From: JAGVPT01 sp035505655 | GTDB lineage: Bacteria > Bacteroidota > Ignavibacteria > UBA10030 > UBA8401 | NCBI GenBank assembly: GCA_035505655.1 | Contig: DATJQP010000085.1 | Span: 1 to 64,000 of the forward strand | DNA: 64,000 nt | Direction: 5' to 3' | Translations under genes and position numbers: made by a program | In this document: positions 18,009 through 27,692 of the stretch, piece by piece | Layout of the letters: every line of letters begins with the position of its first letter | How positions within the stretch are numbered: the first letter of the stretch is position 1 | Notes under the pieces: model-generated | The model's input: the letters and a program-made list of their open reading frames with translations, nothing else | What the model was told of the DNA's origin: nothing | The model's database searches: none

Positions 18009-18030
18009 TTATCGGTAAAGTAAACGATAA
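18009..18030 (+). promoter_or_regulatory. Operator copy 1, dyad TTATCG-N10-CGATAA
   Basis: A 22-bp site with arms TTATCG and CGATAA around the core GTAAAGTAAA. The arms are perfect reverse complements, and a second pair CCTGAA/TTCAGG frames the site at 18001-18006 and 18033-18038. The same motif recurs at 41234-41255 and 43608-43629. The CG steps at the inner ends of the arms and the dyad are compatible with a LacI-family repressor; the gene at 32279 is the only such regulator in the window. Confidence 0.75.
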
Positions 18031-18299
18031 AGTTCAGGACGCCCAGAATTCTCATTGATCGTCTATTTATCCCCCAAATCTCTCAGAAACGCCAGGTTTT
18101 TTCCTTCACATCGCAGTTGCTCACTCGCTATACCCTTTAACTTCGGACCCGGATGGGTTCTCTCACATCCTGACCAGTTCAAAATCGTCGCCTCCGCTCC
18201 GGCTTCCGGCACTCCTCGGGAGGTTCAAAATAGAATTGCATTCTATAGATGAACTTTGCTACAACCTCTGAGTCGCCATTCATGTTGATTTCCGGCCTC
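18031..18299 (+). other. Leader region before the first GH28 gene
   Basis: About 270 bp between operator 1 and the chosen GH28 start. An in-frame ATG at 18249 would lengthen GH28 by 17 residues that do not look like a signal peptide. A 65-codon frame (18055-18252) has no recognisable features. No riboswitch or attenuator was identified. Confidence 0.35.
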
Positions 18300-19889
18300 A
18301 TGAGAAGGATCCTATCCCTCCTCCTTGGCGTCGTTCTATGCTCCAGTCCTGCTTTCTCGCAGGGTGGAGGAGCGAACTCCCCGGGAATTTCCCCGCAGAT
18401 CCTTCCGATCGATGCTCCCTTCCCGTTGGCTCAGTTTATCAAACCCTCCTTTCCCGAAAAACGATTTTTGATCACTGACTTTGGCGCAGTCGCTCGCCCC
18501 GGAATCAAGAACACCGCCGCCATCCAACGCACGATCGATACCGCCGCCTTTGCGGGTGGCGGATGCGTCGTCGTTCCTCCGGGAGAATGGCTCACAGGAG
18601 CAATCCGCCTGAAGAGCAACATCGATCTGGTCCTTGAAAAAGGGTCCGTTCTCCTTTTCAGCCAGGATCCTGCCGATTACCTCCCGGTCGTTTTTGCCAG
18701 GCATGAAGATATCGAATGCTACAAGTACTCCTCTTTCATCTACGCCGATCATTGCTCGAACATCGCCATCACGGGCGAGGGAACGCTCAACGGCCAGGGA
18801 AAGCCATGGTGGGAATGGAAAACGTCGAAGAGGTCGTGCGAGGAAGAGCTTGAGGCGATGGGAGCGAAGGGTGTCCCCGTGACCGAGCGGGTCTTCGACG
18901 GAAGCAATGGCCGCGTCCTTCGGCCGGCATTCTTCCAGCCGATGAATTGCACCAATGTTCTTGTCGAAGGGGTGACCTTTCTCTATGGCGCCTTCTGGAC
19001 GATCACACCCACGTACTGCGACAAGGTCATCATCCGGGGAGTCACCGTCAGGACAGAGGGCTCGTACGGCCATACGCCGAACGGAGACGGCATCGATCCC
19101 TCCTCCTCGACAAATGTTCTCATCGAAGAGTGCACGTTTGACACCGGCGACGATTGCATCGCCATCAAGTCGGGGAGGGACGCGGACGGGCTGCGGGTTC
19201 ATGCACCGACTGCGAATGTCGTCATCCGTCATTGCGTCGGGCTTGCCGGTCATGGAGGGATTGTCGTCGGGAGCGAAACGTCCGGGGGAATCCGTAATGT
19301 CTATGCAACAGATTGTACCTTCCACGGCACCGAGAGGATCGTGCGGATAAAGACGGCTCGTGGCCGTGGCGGAGCGATCGAACATATGTGGTTTCGAAAC
19401 CTTACAGCCGATACGATCACCCAGGAAGTCATCCACATCAACATGCTCTATACCGGCAATCGCCTTCCTGCCGAGAAGGTAACGCCGACAACGCCGACGA
19501 TCAGCGACCTTCACTTCGCGAAGATATCGTGCGGCTGGGGAAAAAGGAGCGCGATACAGATTACCGGGATTCCTGAGATGCCGGTTTCACACATCACCTT
19601 CGATTCCATAACGATCGGTTCGGCAGAAGGAGTTGTCTGCAGCGACGCGGACAACATCACGTTCAGAGATCTGTCCGTTCACCCTCAGTCGGGTCCGCTT
19701 CTTTCTTTTGTCGATTGCGTAAAAGTGACCGTCACCCGGATCGTCATTCCGGAAGGTCACGAATCAATTGTGCTTGCCGAGGGTCCAAAGACGGGAGCGG
19801 TGACGATCTCTCCAGCCGGGGGAACGGGAAGGAATATCGCTGTGCACTATGGCCCCGACGCTTCTCATGATGCCGTGAAAATCGAATGA
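18300..19889 (+). CDS. GH28 polygalacturonase family protein, periplasmic
   Basis: Hydrolyses alpha-1,4-galacturonan or related uronate-containing oligosaccharides. The 529-residue protein has a signal peptide (MRRILSLLLGVVLCSSPAFS) and the parallel beta-helix of GH28. Catalytic positions are visible: D263 in NGDGID, D284/D285 in TGDDCIAIKSG, H318 in GHGG and R349-K351 in RIK. NGDG in place of NTDG is common in Bacteroidota exo-acting GH28. There is no T9SS domain, so it probably acts in the periplasm on imported oligosaccharides. The start at 18300 is preferred as it begins the signal peptide (alternatives at 18249 and 18282). It is the first gene after operator 1, and its stop overlaps the next start by 4 bp. 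Confidence 0.9.
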   Translation: MRRILSLLLGVVLCSSPAFSQGGGANSPGISPQILPIDAPFPLAQFIKPSFPEKRFLITDFGAVARPGIKNTAAIQRTIDTAAFAGGGCVVVPPGEWLTGAIRLKSNIDLVLEKGSVLLFSQDPADYLPVVFARHEDIECYKYSSFIYADHCSNIAITGEGTLNGQGKPWWEWKTSKRSCEEELEAMGAKGVPVTERVFDGSNGRVLRPAFFQPMNCTNVLVEGVTFLYGAFWTITPTYCDKVIIRGVTVRTEGSYGHTPNGDGIDPSSSTNVLIEECTFDTGDDCIAIKSGRDADGLRVHAPTANVVIRHCVGLAGHGGIVVGSETSGGIRNVYATDCTFHGTERIVRIKTARGRGGAIEHMWFRNLTADTITQEVIHINMLYTGNRLPAEKVTPTTPTISDLHFAKISCGWGKRSAIQITGIPEMPVSHITFDSITIGSAEGVVCSDADNITFRDLSVHPQSGPLLSFVDCVKVTVTRIVIPEGHESIVLAEGPKTGAVTISPAGGTGRNIAVHYGPDASHDAVKIE

Positions 19890-22858
19890 GCTCACGCCCG
19901 ACAGACCGGAAGAATGACTTTCGACGCCAGGGCGCATCGGCAACTGTGGTCGATGTGAGGGCATACGAAGGGGAGACGCTTCGCGCGATTCTGATCTTAG
20001 TTGCGGTCATTCTGTTTTTCGTGAATGCCGGGCCTCTGGTTGGTCAGACCATGGGGAAGGTCTCCGGGACGATCGTCGACAGGGACACCAAGGAACCGCT
20101 TGTCGGATGCAACGTCGTCATCCTCGGAACAAGGCTTGGAGCGACGACCGACATCGACGGCTCGTTCTTCATTCTCAACGTCCTCCCCGGCGAGTACAAC
20201 CTTGAAGCATCGATGATCGGCTACCAGAAGGTGATGCTCGAAGAGGTGATCGTCAATTCAGGAAGGACGACGACGGCGAACTTCGTCCTGACGTCGACAA
20301 CCCTTGTGCAGGGGGAGGTGGAGGTCGTGGCGAAAAGGCCCGATGTTCAGCCGGAGAAAACCTCGACGAGCGAAATTGTCAGATCGGACGACGTGAAGAT
20401 GGTCGCGGGGATGCGGGATGTCACCGATGTCATCTCTCTTGCGGCCGACGTCACCGACGGTCACTTCCGCGGCGGTCGGACGGGGGAGGAGCTCTATACG
20501 CTCCAGGGGATGGGGATCGTGAATCCCCTCGACGCGACGAGCGCTTTCGTTCCGATCCTCAGCGCCGTCGAGGAAGTCGAGGTGTCAACGAGCGGGTTTG
20601 GAGCGCAATACGGGAACGCCCAGTCTGGTGTTGTTAACATCACCATGAAGGAGGGGAAGTCGGATAAATGGAACACGAGCTTCGATGCACGCCTCCGGCT
20701 GCCCGGGAGAAAGACCTTTGGACCGAGTGTCTACGATCCGACCGCGAATCCGTACCTGGCGAAGCTCCTGAACATAAATTTCTGGCTCACGGGAGATGCC
20801 GAAACGAGCAATCAGCCCCTCTATTCAAGCATGGGTTCGGGCCTCTCCAACAGGTACGGGGGCGACACCGCAGTGATCCAACAGGTCGCCTACACCTTGT
20901 GGAGGATGCAGACGAAGAGGGATCTCGACCTGAGCTACGGCAAGAGCATCGACTATGCCGTCGAAGGGGGAACGGGGGGACCGATCAACGATATGATGAG
21001 GATGTTCGTCGCATTGCGGTCGAACGTCGTCAACCCGGAGTTTCCGACGCAGGATCCTGACGTCGACCGCCAGCTCATGGCGAATGTCGCGACCGACTTC
21101 GGGAAGGGGGCGACGCTCCTCGTCAGCGGCGGATATTCACAGAGCTTCTCCAACGTCTTTCCGAGCTCCGACGGCCTCGGATTCTACAAATGGCTCTGGG
21201 ACAGAAACCTGGACATCGAGTATCAGAACACCATCAACGCGGAGTTCGGCGCGAGGTTTTCCAAAGCTCTCAGCGCGAGCACCTTCTACGAGGTGAAGCT
21301 CAACGCCCTGTCGACAAAGCTGAACCTCGGCTCCTCTCCGTGGCCGAGCGCTCTCCCCGATTCGCTCATCATCAAGCCCGAAAACACCAACACCGTTCTT
21401 ACCGCGCCGGTCACCGGTCCCGATCTCTTCACCTACCTGGCCGGCAACGACGATTTCAGGCTCGAGAAGACTCTCACCGTTTCGTTCGAGGCGTCGATGA
21501 CGAGCCAGGTGACCAAATCCCATCTCATCAACGGCGGCGTCCAGGTCAACGGTTATCAGATCGAGTCGGACGATGAGCTGAGCACAAGCGGCACGGTCCA
21601 GACCCGCGACTACACCGCAAAGCCGATCGAGGCGGGATTCTACCTTCAGGACAAAATGGAATTCGAAGGGATGATCGCGAACGTCGGACTTCGGCTCGAC
21701 CTGTGGAATTCCAACAAGGACTATTACGTCAACACCTTCGACCCGTTCGCGGTCATCAACGACTCGGGAAAAGTCGTTCGGAGCATCGCGTCGGCCGAAT
21801 ACGCGCGGACTCCGCTCATCGGCCGGTTACAGCCGAGGGCGGGAATTTCCTTCCCGGTTTCCGTGAACACGGTCTTCCATCTCAACTACGGCGCGTACAT
21901 GCAGCGGCCGTCGTTCCAGTACATCGTGACGACGAGCGTTCAGCCCCAGTACAACGAACCGGTGACGCTCGGCAACCCGCGCCTCGAGCCGGAGACGACG
22001 AACAGCTACGACGTGGGGATCATGCAGGGACTCGGAGAGGGGATGACGCTTGACATCAGCGGATACTACAAGGATGTGAAGAACCTTATCGAACAGGCGA
22101 CCTTCACCGATGTCGTCAGTGCAGTGACCTACAACACCTACTACAACAGAGACTACGCCGACATCCGGGGTTTCAGAGCGACCCTTGCCAAACGGAGCGG
22201 AGAGATCGCGGCCTCGATCAGCTACCAGTACAGCGTGGCGACGGGGAAGAGTGCGACCGTTTCCGAAGCGCCGCCGCTCTTCAGGCGGGATTCGACGGGG
22301 ACGGTGACGACGGATCTCGGAGGCGTGCCGAACAGGGATATTCTCCTTGACTTCGACCGGACGCACAACCTCGTCATCACGCTTGCCTATTCCACCCCGA
22401 AGGAATTCGGTCCGATGATTGCCGAGGCGTATCCGCTGGAGAACTTCACCTTCTCGGTGAACGCGTTTGCGAGAAGCGGGCGTCCCTACACTTCCTCGAA
22501 AGATCCGACGAACATCAATGCTGCCCGCACTCCCGCGGAATACAACACGAATATCCGTCTGACGAGAACATTCGACGACCTTGCAGGGGTTAAGACGTCA
22601 GTCTACGCCGAGGTGTTCAACCTCTTCAACAACAAGATTTTGAACTATACGTACCTGTTTGCCGCGACGACCGCGAACCAGGCCAATCCCAACATCCAGC
22701 CGTACGAGAACTACGCGTTCAACGACCCGCAGCGTGGAGTTCTTTACTGGAATACTTCGAACTCGGCGAGGCCGATTGCGTTCCCGGTCGACCAGTCGTT
22801 CCTCATTTACGACAACCAGCCACGATCGTATAACGTCGGAGTCAGCGTTGAATTCTAG
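19886..22858 (+). CDS. TonB-dependent receptor with carboxypeptidase-like N-domain
   Basis: A 990-residue outer-membrane receptor. After a hydrophobic signal segment at about residues 32-54 comes a carboxypeptidase-regulatory-like domain (GTIVDRDTKEPLVGCNVV, then a DIDGSFFI motif), a plug domain (DVTDVISLAADV and VEEVEVSTSGFGAQYGNAQS) and a 22-strand-type barrel ending in a terminal phenylalanine (VGVSVEF). It probably imports pectin oligosaccharides with TonB energy. The start overlaps the GH28 stop (ATGA); the signal sequence is unusually far from this start, so a later GTG is possible. It resembles SusC in position, but the next gene is not a SusD. Confidence 0.92.
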   Translation: MSSRPTDRKNDFRRQGASATVVDVRAYEGETLRAILILVAVILFFVNAGPLVGQTMGKVSGTIVDRDTKEPLVGCNVVILGTRLGATTDIDGSFFILNVLPGEYNLEASMIGYQKVMLEEVIVNSGRTTTANFVLTSTTLVQGEVEVVAKRPDVQPEKTSTSEIVRSDDVKMVAGMRDVTDVISLAADVTDGHFRGGRTGEELYTLQGMGIVNPLDATSAFVPILSAVEEVEVSTSGFGAQYGNAQSGVVNITMKEGKSDKWNTSFDARLRLPGRKTFGPSVYDPTANPYLAKLLNINFWLTGDAETSNQPLYSSMGSGLSNRYGGDTAVIQQVAYTLWRMQTKRDLDLSYGKSIDYAVEGGTGGPINDMMRMFVALRSNVVNPEFPTQDPDVDRQLMANVATDFGKGATLLVSGGYSQSFSNVFPSSDGLGFYKWLWDRNLDIEYQNTINAEFGARFSKALSASTFYEVKLNALSTKLNLGSSPWPSALPDSLIIKPENTNTVLTAPVTGPDLFTYLAGNDDFRLEKTLTVSFEASMTSQVTKSHLINGGVQVNGYQIESDDELSTSGTVQTRDYTAKPIEAGFYLQDKMEFEGMIANVGLRLDLWNSNKDYYVNTFDPFAVINDSGKVVRSIASAEYARTPLIGRLQPRAGISFPVSVNTVFHLNYGAYMQRPSFQYIVTTSVQPQYNEPVTLGNPRLEPETTNSYDVGIMQGLGEGMTLDISGYYKDVKNLIEQATFTDVVSAVTYNTYYNRDYADIRGFRATLAKRSGEIAASISYQYSVATGKSATVSEAPPLFRRDSTGTVTTDLGGVPNRDILLDFDRTHNLVITLAYSTPKEFGPMIAEAYPLENFTFSVNAFARSGRPYTSSKDPTNINAARTPAEYNTNIRLTRTFDDLAGVKTSVYAEVFNLFNNKILNYTYLFAATTANQANPNIQPYENYAFNDPQRGVLYWNTSNSARPIAFPVDQSFLIYDNQPRSYNVGVSVEF

Positions 22859-22868
22859 AAGGTTTGCC

Positions 22869-25091
22869 ATGCGCATCGCACGGTTCGTAGTGAGAGGAGC
22901 TTCGACGGAATTGCTCCTCTGCTGCATGCTCTTCGCCTTCTCAACTGCGCAGACGCGGGCGCCGCAGACCCACACGAGGGGGATGCTTCACCAGACGGTC
23001 TATAATACGGGAGAGCTCGGCCGCGCGTTCGACGGCGGGCAGACCGGGATGACGGCGGGGTACTCGTCGATGGAGTGGCCGCCGAACTCTCACATCATTC
23101 TCGACGGCAGGGACTACCCCGGACAGCACAACTCGATGGGAGGCGGAGTCTACCTTGCGGGGGTGCTCAACGGGACGCGCCAGACCGTTGCCTGCGGCGC
23201 CATCGCGACGGCGGGAAATGGTCAGACGGTTCCCATAGAAGGTGTCTACAGTTTCCCGATATCAAACTCCCGGACCGAGAACTACCCCGTGTTGAGCAAC
23301 GGAGATCTCAACCCGTCATACAATCCCAACGAAGCCGAGGAGACGATTGTTGCGACATGGAACACGCCGCTCAACATCACCGTCACGCGAACGAGCCGCG
23401 CGTGGAGTTACCCGGGTTACAATTGCTTCATCATCTACGAGTACGATTTCGTCAACGCAAACCCAACCCCCATTACCGATGCGTTTGTCGGATGGGGATA
23501 CGGGCTCTGTCCCTCGATGTTCGGCTACCAGCGGTTGTACAACGAGTGGTCCGAGAGCGCCGATATGCGCTCGAAGGACATGTATGCGCGTTTTGACCTC
23601 AAGCGCTGGATGTCGTACAACCAGGAGCGCATCGGCAAACCGGACGCGACGTACTTCGACTATTGGTCGGGCCCCGGGGACAGAGGAGGGCTCGATTCGC
23701 CGCAAGCCGTGGGTTTCCTTCCTCTCTATTATGATCACGACCACCTCGCCGTGAAGGGACAGACGAATTACCCTGTTGCCTCAGACAGCGCCTACGTCTG
23801 GGACGAAACGAACAGGATCAAACAGCCCTACACGAACCGGTACGAAAACAGGAACGTCGACATCACGAAAATCCAAAGCTGGACCGATATCACGACACGA
23901 AAGACCCAGGCTTTCGGCGGGTCGTCCGACTCGACAAGTTTCCTTGCAACAAACGCGGGAGACTGGGCCTATTGGAAGGGAAGGGCAAAGCCGACGTCGA
24001 ACCTTGGATGGAAGCAGCCGGTGGTGCACGGGTACGTGTTCGGACCGTATACGTTCCCTCCAAACGAGCATGTCCGATTTTCGATCGCTGAAGTTGTCGG
24101 GTACGGCGCCGGCGACGCAGGCGACACGGTCTATGACGACCTCGGTGGCGGAATCGAGACGACCGGGAATGTCTTTCATCAGGTCGACAGCTGGTACAAC
24201 GAACTCCACTATTCGACCGCCGGAGGTTCACCGTCCGCAATCGGAAGCTCGTATCTCCGGACCCACGAGCTTCCGTGGTACGTGACGCCCGGCGTAGTAT
24301 CGATACGCGACGTTGCCGACAGAGCCATCCAGATGTACACCGGTGCGGCGGCTCCCATCAAACACGATTCGGTGCAATTCGATCCCCGATACACCCCCCA
24401 GACCGGAAATTACGCCAACACGATCCCGATCCCTATTCCGGCGCCGGTCTTCACCGTCCAGAACACAAGCGCGGGGGTGAATCAAATTACCTGGGGTTCG
24501 CAGGTGGAGTCGTTCTCGACGCCGAGGCTCCATGCCCCGTTCAGCTACTACATGGCGTACCGATCGACGAGCGCGCTCGGACCATGGAAGCTCATGGACA
24601 GCATCGGGAAGGAAGACCCCCGGTACTGGCGCGATACCTCCTACGTCCTCTACGATCACGACAGCAACGCGGGCGAGGATGCGTACTATATCATCTACTC
24701 GGTCGACGGGCTCGGCATGAGGAGTGGCGTCACCAACCTTACGGCGCACAACACGCAGGCGCCGGCCTCCCTGACGCTTAACAAGGTCTGGGTAGTGCCG
24801 AATCCGTTCATCGTGTCGTATGGCGGGAACGCGACGTCGACGGCCGGGGACGTGACGGACAAGATCGGCTTTTTCGGACTTACGAAGAAATGCACGATCC
24901 GGATCTTTTCCTACAGCGGTGCGCTCGTCCAGACCATCGATCACGATACTCCGCCGACCTCCGGCTACTCGCAGGAGTGGTTCCAGATCTCCCGGAACAA
25001 TCAACTGATGGCCTCCGGGGTCTACTTCTTCACGGTGGACGATGCCGCGACCGGAAAACGGGTCACGGGAAAGTTTGTCGTTATTCATTGA
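22869..25091 (+). CDS. Large surface protein paired with the TonB receptor
   Basis: A 740-residue exported protein that starts 10 bp after the TonB receptor. It has a signal peptide ending near STAQ, then a long domain rich in aromatic residues without a family I can name (GMTAGYSSMEWPPNSH, AFVGWGYGLCPSMFGYQR), a fibronectin-like stretch around residues 520-620, and a C-terminal beta domain (KVWVVPNPF, IRIFSYSGALVQTI, ASGVYFFTVDDA, GKFVVIH) that looks like a variant T9SS sorting domain without the NYPNPFNP box. Its place next to the receptor suggests a surface partner in glycan capture, but there is no SusD-type tetratricopeptide fold. Confidence 0.75.
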   Translation: MRIARFVVRGASTELLLCCMLFAFSTAQTRAPQTHTRGMLHQTVYNTGELGRAFDGGQTGMTAGYSSMEWPPNSHIILDGRDYPGQHNSMGGGVYLAGVLNGTRQTVACGAIATAGNGQTVPIEGVYSFPISNSRTENYPVLSNGDLNPSYNPNEAEETIVATWNTPLNITVTRTSRAWSYPGYNCFIIYEYDFVNANPTPITDAFVGWGYGLCPSMFGYQRLYNEWSESADMRSKDMYARFDLKRWMSYNQERIGKPDATYFDYWSGPGDRGGLDSPQAVGFLPLYYDHDHLAVKGQTNYPVASDSAYVWDETNRIKQPYTNRYENRNVDITKIQSWTDITTRKTQAFGGSSDSTSFLATNAGDWAYWKGRAKPTSNLGWKQPVVHGYVFGPYTFPPNEHVRFSIAEVVGYGAGDAGDTVYDDLGGGIETTGNVFHQVDSWYNELHYSTAGGSPSAIGSSYLRTHELPWYVTPGVVSIRDVADRAIQMYTGAAAPIKHDSVQFDPRYTPQTGNYANTIPIPIPAPVFTVQNTSAGVNQITWGSQVESFSTPRLHAPFSYYMAYRSTSALGPWKLMDSIGKEDPRYWRDTSYVLYDHDSNAGEDAYYIIYSVDGLGMRSGVTNLTAHNTQAPASLTLNKVWVVPNPFIVSYGGNATSTAGDVTDKIGFFGLTKKCTIRIFSYSGALVQTIDHDTPPTSGYSQEWFQISRNNQLMASGVYFFTVDDAATGKRVTGKFVVIH

Positions 25092-25107
25092 GCGAGAGAT
25101 CGATTCC

Positions 25108-26136
25108 ATGAACATGACGAGGCGATTTGGAGTCTTCCTGGCGGCGATGATGCTGGCCTCCGTAAGCGCGGATGCGCAGAAGGTCGGAAGCACGTCGATG
25201 GAATTCCTCGAGGTGATGCCGGTCGCCCGGGCGACCGCCCTCGGCGACGCCTACAGCGTCTGGGCGACGGGTGCGGACGCCGTTTTCTGGAACCCGAGCG
25301 GGCTCGCCGTCATAGAGCATCAGGAGCTCTCCTCGACCTTCGTGAAATGGATCTTCGATACGCGACAGGGAGCTCTTTCGTACGCCACACCGCTCGGGGC
25401 ACTCGGCGCCGTCGGCCTTCAGATCCAGTATGTCGACTACGGCGAATTTGAGGAAGCTGTTGCGACCCGGCCGTATATCGACCAGATTGAGAACCAGGGA
25501 CTCACGGGAAACACCTTCCATCCATTCAGCTATCTCGTCGGACTCAGTTACGCCCGGAGCCTGACGGACAAGTTTTCGACGGGGCTTTCGGTGAAGTTTG
25601 CTCACGAGTCGCTCTACAACGGTCAGATGGTCCTTGCGCAGGTGAGTCCGATCGCGACGGAGGAAGTGAAGACATGGGCGAGTGGGGTGATGTTCGATTT
25701 CGGGATGCGCTACAACACCGGCTATCACACGGTCCAGATCGGAGCATCGGTGCAGAATTTTGGACCCAATGTGACCTACGCAATTCAGTCGAGCCCGGTG
25801 CCGTTGTTGTTCCGATGGGGCATCGCCGCGGATGTCATCGGAAAGGATGCTCTCCTTCTCGAGGACGGCGAGAACCGCGTGGGCATCGCCTTCGATCTCT
25901 ACCAGCCGAACGACTACGCACAACAGGAACATCTGGGTGTTGAGTATGAGTACGCGGGGGTGCTCGCCCTCCGGGTCGGGTACAAGTTTAACTACGACTA
26001 TGAGGGGCTCACCCTCGGAGCGGGAGTTCAGCAACCGATCGGGTCCGTGCTCCTTGCTTTTGACTACAGTTACGGTTCAATCGGTCCTTACCTCGGCAAT
26101 GTTCAGCGAATAAGCCTCGGAGCGAGAATTCAATGA
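25108..26136 (+). CDS. PorV/PorQ-family outer-membrane protein
   Basis: A 342-residue barrel protein with signal peptide (ending SADAQ) and the PorV-like opening SMEFLEVMPVARATALGDAY, followed by a DAVFWNPSGLA motif typical of the UPF0164/PorV family. In the T9SS, PorV takes cargo from the translocon to the attachment complex. This copy lies in a carbohydrate locus rather than with T9SS core genes, 16 bp after the surface-protein gene and overlapping the next gene by 4 bp. It could be a dedicated shuttle for surface proteins of this locus or simply a barrel of the same fold. Confidence 0.8.
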   Translation: MNMTRRFGVFLAAMMLASVSADAQKVGSTSMEFLEVMPVARATALGDAYSVWATGADAVFWNPSGLAVIEHQELSSTFVKWIFDTRQGALSYATPLGALGAVGLQIQYVDYGEFEEAVATRPYIDQIENQGLTGNTFHPFSYLVGLSYARSLTDKFSTGLSVKFAHESLYNGQMVLAQVSPIATEEVKTWASGVMFDFGMRYNTGYHTVQIGASVQNFGPNVTYAIQSSPVPLLFRWGIAADVIGKDALLLEDGENRVGIAFDLYQPNDYAQQEHLGVEYEYAGVLALRVGYKFNYDYEGLTLGAGVQQPIGSVLLAFDYSYGSIGPYLGNVQRISLGARIQ

Positions 26137-27617
26137 AACCATTGACGGCTATTCTTGCTCTTCTCACGACCGCGGCGCTGCTCGGGGACGAAGCGCGGGG
26201 GCAGGGCTTTGGCAGACCGTTGACGACCCAGGGGATTGACCAGGCCTCATCTCAGTCGGTTCGGTCGGCGGGTGAAGGAAATATTTTTGTCGGGCTGGAC
26301 GGGGATCCCAGTCTCATGTTCGAGAATCCGGCATCCCTGCAATCGATCAAAGAGATCGAGGTGACGCTCAACGGACAATCGCTGAGAAGCTCGTTCAATC
26401 AGACTCAGCAGTATGCGCCGCTGAAGTACTACTCAAATTTCAGCCTCCTCATGGAGGGGCTTACCGGATACATCGGCAATCCGGATACGAACATTGCCGG
26501 CGTGAAGCTCACGAACGCCGGCGACACTGTTCAGCGACCCTACGACAATTACACGCCGGGTTGGACCCACTCTTCGACGAAAGGGAAGCCTGTCCAGGGC
26601 TATCTTGCCGTGCCGTTCAGGGTGAACGACATGGCGTGTGCGATCGGCATCGGTTCGGTCGAGTACGCAAACCTCGACTGGTATTTTGAAAACAACAACG
26701 TGCTCTCTCCGTCGATCCTTTCGGTGAAGCAATCGACGATCACGATCCCGGCGAACAACACCGATTCGCTCGCGATCCCGGTCCAATGGTATCTCTCCTC
26801 TCAGTCACGGCTCGGGACGCTCTACGGATATGGGGCGGCCTTCTCGGCGGGAGTTTCGGACAACATCGCCCTCGGCGTCAGCGCGCTCATCCTGAGCGGG
26901 AGAAGCGACGACTTTGAATCGCGGATCGACCGCGGGAAGCTTCTTTTCTATAATTCCTTTTTCAGGCTCGACTCGGTCTACAACAGGATCTCGGCCTATG
27001 GCACGTCGAATTACAGCGGAGCAGAGCTGAACCTCAGCGGCTCATACAGAGGGCGTTACGTTGCGCTCGGCTTCTCGGTAAAACCTCCGACGACTATCAC
27101 GCGAAAATTCACTACGAACTCCGCGATTGACACCACCGGCCTCTTCTCGACGAGCTCGGTCAGCGGAGAGGACAAGACGATGCTTCCATGGCGGGGAACG
27201 GTCGGGCTCTCGCTCTCCCTGCGACCGAACCTCCGGCTGGGGCTTTCCTACGAGATGCGCCCCTACGTGTCGACAAAATTTACCGCTTCCGACGGCTCCG
27301 TCTCCTACCCGTGGCTCTCGGCAAATTTGTTTCACATCGGCGCTGAGTTCATTCCGGCTCCGTGGCTGGCACTTCGGGCGGGGGCTAGGCAGGAGGCGGA
27401 GGTATTCGAACCAGTCGACAACCCCCTTGAAGGAACGCCGGTTGGATTTACGGTCTATTCGCTCGGAGTCGGGTTTGTCGTAGAGGAGATGACGGTGGAT
27501 GTCGCCTACGAGTATTCCTCCTACAAGTACAGCGACACGTGGGCCGATGCGGTAAGTATCAACGGCGCCATCCGCCACTCGGTTATGGCCGATGTTTCGT
27601 ACCGGATCCCGTGGTAA
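26133..27617 (+). CDS. Outer-membrane beta-barrel protein (FadL/PorV-like)
   Basis: A 494-residue protein with a signal peptide ending near ARGQ. The mature part shows the pattern of FadL/PorV-like barrels: SAGEGNIFVGLDGDPSLMFENPASL near the N-terminus, many alternating aromatic strands, and a C-terminal strand that ends in tryptophan (VSYRIPW). It overlaps the upstream PorV-like gene by 4 bp and is about 150 residues longer. A role in oligosaccharide passage or in surface protein handling is possible; substrate is not visible. Confidence 0.75.
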   Translation: MKPLTAILALLTTAALLGDEARGQGFGRPLTTQGIDQASSQSVRSAGEGNIFVGLDGDPSLMFENPASLQSIKEIEVTLNGQSLRSSFNQTQQYAPLKYYSNFSLLMEGLTGYIGNPDTNIAGVKLTNAGDTVQRPYDNYTPGWTHSSTKGKPVQGYLAVPFRVNDMACAIGIGSVEYANLDWYFENNNVLSPSILSVKQSTITIPANNTDSLAIPVQWYLSSQSRLGTLYGYGAAFSAGVSDNIALGVSALILSGRSDDFESRIDRGKLLFYNSFFRLDSVYNRISAYGTSNYSGAELNLSGSYRGRYVALGFSVKPPTTITRKFTTNSAIDTTGLFSTSSVSGEDKTMLPWRGTVGLSLSLRPNLRLGLSYEMRPYVSTKFTASDGSVSYPWLSANLFHIGAEFIPAPWLALRAGARQEAEVFEPVDNPLEGTPVGFTVYSLGVGFVVEEMTVDVAYEYSSYKYSDTWADAVSINGAIRHSVMADVSYRIPW

Positions 27618-27692
27618 GCCCGCCTGCTTTGCGAGCGCGATGAATATATCAACACCAATTGTTTTATCCAATTCTACGGAAGGAGATTGACC

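Noticed and set aside
18055..18252. Small gene in the GH28 leader
   Set aside because: The 65-codon frame has no ribosome-binding site and no family resemblance, and it overlaps the possible GH28 upstream starts.
18336..19514. Long minus-strand open frame opposite the first GH28
   Set aside because: It has no family resemblance or ribosome-binding site and lies fully opposite a gene with intact catalytic motifs; GC-rich third positions produce such frames.
22869..25091. SusD-like lipoprotein
   Set aside because: There is no lipobox after the signal peptide and no helical tetratricopeptide pattern; the protein is beta-rich and ends in a T9SS-like domain.
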